Assembly: GCA_012513235.1 (NCBI GenBank)
Contig: JAAZCO010000073.1
Location: 1 to 7,406 of the forward strand
Direction: 5' to 3'
Length of the DNA stretch: 7,406 bases
Source of the DNA: Gammaproteobacteria bacterium
Lineage (GTDB): Bacteria > Pseudomonadota > Gammaproteobacteria > Pseudomonadales > Pseudomonadaceae
Below the pieces are notes generated by a model, which did no database searches, was not told where the DNA came from, and worked only from the letters and a program-made list of their open reading frames with translations. Below, in pieces: positions 5,841-7,406 of this stretch. The number at the start of each line of letters is the position of its first letter. Within the stretch, counting starts at the first letter, position 1. Made by a program: the position numbers and the translations under genes.

Positions 5841-5866
5841 GTTTAAAAATGCGCTATGCGCTAAAC
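5841..5866 (-). repeat. Tandem 7-bp repeat and small hairpin in the msrA leader
   Basis: TGCGCTA occurs twice in tandem (5850-5856 and 5857-5863). Read towards msrA it gives GCGC-ATA-GCGC followed by ATTTTT, flanked by GTTTA and TAAAC. This is a weak attenuator- or terminator-like shape about 22 bases before the start codon. The stem core is only 4 bp. Confidence 0.25.
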
Positions 5867-5894
5867 TAGCACCTTAAGTAATACTCTGTGGTAA

Positions 5895-5908
5895 TTGATA
5901 TCAATCAA
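5895..5908. promoter_or_regulatory. FNR/ANR box between msrA and hemE
   Basis: TTGATATCAATCAA matches the FNR/ANR consensus TTGAT-N4-ATCAA at all ten defined positions. It lies 75 bases from the msrA start and 85 from the hemE start. ANR, the pseudomonad FNR homologue, is an iron-sulfur oxygen sensor that usually activates when centred near -41.5. I found no clear -10 at the matching distance in either direction (an extended -10, TGCTAGTTT, towards msrA would put the centre near -45), so which gene responds, and in which direction, is open. Confidence 0.65.
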
Positions 5909-5993
5909 GCAAATTGAGTGGCTTAACTGCTGCTCCGTGCCTTTTGTGTGCAAGTTTGCGACAATAGCCTATTAATTTCTAATGGACGCTAAT

Positions 5994-7061
5994 ATGACTG
6001 CTCTGAAAAATGATCGTTTTCTCCGCGCCCTGCTTAAACAGCCGGTTGATGTGACACCTGTTTGGATGATGCGTCAAGCGGGCCGCTATCTGCCTGAATA
6101 CAGAGCTACTCGCGCACGTGCGGGTGGTTTTATGGATTTATGCATGAATGCTGAGCTTGCTTGCGAAGTAACACTGCAACCACTGGAACGCTACCCTTTG
6201 GATGCTGCGATCCTTTTTTCAGATATCTTGACCATCCCTGATGCGATGGGCTTAGGTTTGTATTTTGAAACAGGCGAAGGCCCACGCTTCAAAAAAACTG
6301 CTGATACCCTTGAAGCCATTGAAGCATTACCCATTCCTGATCCTGAAAAAGATTTAGGTTATGTGATGAATGCTGTACGTACCATTCGCCATGAATTGAA
6401 TGGTCGCGTGCCCTTGATTGGTTTTGCTGGTAGCCCATGGACTCTAGCCACTTACATGGTTGAAGGTGGTTCATCTAAGGACTTCCGCAAAAGTAAGGCT
6501 CTGATGTATGACAATCCAGTGGCGATGCACTTGCTATTGGATAAGTTAGCTCAGTCGGTGACCAGTTACCTGAATGCGCAGATTCTAGCTGGCGCACAAG
6601 CAGTACAGATTTTTGATAGCTGGGGCGGAAGCTTATCTTCAGCGGCTTACCAAGAGTTCTCGCTGTCATATATGCAAAAAATCGTTGATGGCTTGATCCG
6701 TGAACATGAAGGTCGTCGTGTTCCAGTGATTCTGTTCACTAAAGGTGGCGGTCTGTGGCTTGAGTCCATGGCGGCTACTGGTGTTGAAGCCCTGGGTATC
6801 GACTGGACCTGTGATCTAGGCGTAGCTCGTGCGCGTGTCGGCGACAAAGTTGCTCTGCAAGGTAATATGGACCCAACCACTTTGTATGCTAATCCAGCTG
6901 CAATTGAGAAAGAAGTGGGTCGTATTCTTGAAAGTTACGGTAATGGCCCAGGTCATATCTTTAACTTAGGTCACGGTATCACTCCAGAAGTGAAGCCTGA
7001 GAATGCTGGCGCATTTATCAATGCGGTACATGATTTATCTGCGAAGTATCACCAAGGTTAA
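5994..7061 (+). CDS. hemE: Uroporphyrinogen decarboxylase HemE
   Basis: Cytosolic, cofactor-free enzyme that removes four carboxyl groups from uroporphyrinogen III to give coproporphyrinogen III, in heme biosynthesis. 355 residues, the normal family length (E. coli 354). PVWMMRQAGRYLPEY gives the substrate-binding Arg27 and Arg31; FSDILTIPDAMG gives the catalytic Asp77; GSPWTLATYMVEGG gives Tyr154; FNLGHGITPEVKP gives His327. All key residues are present and the frame is intact. The start chosen is ATG 5994 (MTALKNDRFLRALL), which matches the N-terminus of known HemE proteins and has GGA eight bases upstream. An in-frame ATG at 5982 has no ribosome binding site and would add only MDAN. Single gene: own divergent control region upstream, strong terminator downstream. 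An ANR box 85 bases upstream could link it to oxygen, as is known for other heme genes (hemA, hemF, hemN) in pseudomonads. Confidence 0.98.
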   Translation: MTALKNDRFLRALLKQPVDVTPVWMMRQAGRYLPEYRATRARAGGFMDLCMNAELACEVTLQPLERYPLDAAILFSDILTIPDAMGLGLYFETGEGPRFKKTADTLEAIEALPIPDPEKDLGYVMNAVRTIRHELNGRVPLIGFAGSPWTLATYMVEGGSSKDFRKSKALMYDNPVAMHLLLDKLAQSVTSYLNAQILAGAQAVQIFDSWGGSLSSAAYQEFSLSYMQKIVDGLIREHEGRRVPVILFTKGGGLWLESMAATGVEALGIDWTCDLGVARARVGDKVALQGNMDPTTLYANPAAIEKEVGRILESYGNGPGHIFNLGHGITPEVKPENAGAFINAVHDLSAKYHQG

Positions 7062-7078
7062 TTTCTATAACCGTGTTT

Positions 7079-7110
7079 AATTCAGGCCGCTTTTGCGGCC
7101 TGAATTTTTT
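7079..7110 (+). terminator. Rho-independent terminator of hemE
   Basis: AATTCAGGCCGC (7079-7090), TTTT loop, GCGGCCTGAATT (7095-7106): a perfect 12-bp stem, with four further T (six in a row, 7105-7110). It lies 17 bases after the stop codon. On the minus side the stem is followed by AAACAC, so it works one way only. Confidence 0.95.
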
Positions 7111-7119
7111 CTATAAGAC

Positions 7120-7128
7120 TTATCCACA
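7120..7128 (+). other. DnaA box 1 (exact consensus)
   Basis: TTATCCACA, an exact 9-base DnaA box, 10 bases after the hemE terminator and in non-coding DNA. Paired with an identical copy 35 bases downstream. A tandem ACTCGT repeat (7128-7139) follows. Confidence 0.6.
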
Positions 7129-7154
7129 CTCGTACTCGTGAATTCTCACCACAG

Positions 7155-7163
7155 TTATCCACA
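7155..7163 (+). other. DnaA box 2 (exact consensus)
   Basis: A second TTATCCACA in the same orientation, start-to-start distance 35 bases from the first. Neither box is in a gene. No AT-rich unwinding region or partition genes are near, so this is not an obvious origin; a titration or regulatory site is more likely. Confidence 0.6.
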
Positions 7164-7180
7164 GCCCGCATCTCACCAAT

Positions 7181-7406
7181 CTACTTTGCCAACCTTTTAA
7201 TAGGTTTGTCTAAGACACAAACACTGCTATTACTGTCTAAGTTATTATAAACAGCAATGACATGGGTATAACCTCCTTCAATAATGTCATACCCATAGCA
7301 GTCACAGGCTCTAGGACACTCTATGCAATCTTCCAGCTTAACTTTAGATCCCCGCACTGGCTGGCTGAACGGTGCAACACAAGTGCCGTCAGCTAATTTC
7401 AATGCA
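7181..7406 (-). CDS. Cysteine-rich hypothetical protein, C-terminal part (5' end off window)
   Basis: Open in frame from the right edge to a TAG at 7181-7183, about 74 visible residues. I do not recognise it. It has six cysteines, four of them clustered as CIECPRACDC (Cx2-Cx3-CxC), preceded by TCVAPFSQPVRGSKVKLED and followed by a Tyr/Asn-rich stretch, one further Cys and a basic end PIKRLAK. The pattern suggests metal binding or a disulfide-rich secreted domain; the N-terminus that would decide this is missing. A TTG at 7402 is internal or accidental, with no ribosome binding site visible in what remains. It converges on hemE; no terminator of its own is seen between its stop and the DnaA boxes. 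Moderate doubt remains that it is a gene. Confidence 0.5.
   Translation of the reverse strand, partial: ALKLADGTCVAPFSQPVRGSKVKLEDCIECPRACDCYGYDIIEGGYTHVIAVYNNLDSNSSVCVLDKPIKRLAK

Noticed and set aside
5982..5993. Upstream ATG for hemE (adds MDAN)
   Set aside because: No ribosome binding site precedes it, and known HemE proteins begin at MTALKNDR or the equivalent.
1..7406. Mobile element, CRISPR array, toxin-antitoxin, defence island, tRNA or rRNA
   Set aside because: No transposase or integrase, no regularly spaced repeats, no paired small genes and no RNA gene signature were seen. The recognised genes are intact and typical core metabolism, so I do not claim a new multi-gene system here.

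Overview
The window looks like chromosomal DNA from a gammaproteobacterium of the Pseudomonadaceae, of moderate GC. The HemE N-terminus, the pair of roughly 600-residue acyl-CoA dehydrogenases and the MsrA all read as pseudomonad proteins. Two regulatory sites match Pseudomonas consensus sequences: a PsrA operator and an ANR/FNR box. This is protein-level recognition without a database search, so genus and species are not fixed.

Layout. (1) 1-622, plus: the C-terminal two thirds of a LysR-type regulator whose DNA-binding domain lies off the left edge. (2) 710-970, plus: an 86-residue protein resembling the C-terminal helix of flagellar rod/hook proteins. (3) 1154-2959 and 3196-4974, plus: two tandem paralogous acyl-CoA dehydrogenases separated by a strong terminator. 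The first has a PsrA-type operator just downstream of its best promoter; the second does not. Both have the same 11-base TAATAATAAAG near the ribosome binding site, which fits an Hfq/Crc catabolite-repression motif. (4) 4975-5201: a 227-base gap between converging genes with several hairpins and a TTCG-loop terminator. (5) 5202-5819, minus: msrA. (6) 5820-5993: a divergent control region with a perfect FNR/ANR box. (7) 5994-7061, plus: hemE, followed by a textbook terminator. (8) 7111-7180: two exact DnaA boxes. (9) 7181-7406, minus: the C-terminal part of an unrecognised cysteine-rich protein running off the right edge.

How it works together. The two dehydrogenases would carry out the first oxidation of fatty acyl-CoA beta-oxidation, with different control: fatty-acid derepression by PsrA for the first, and possibly carbon-source control by Hfq/Crc for both. 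msrA (repair of oxidised methionine) and hemE (heme synthesis) diverge from a region that may respond to oxygen through ANR. I see no phage, IS element, CRISPR array, tRNA, rRNA or defence system. The coding content is ordinary core metabolism, and the interesting signals are in the intergenic DNA.
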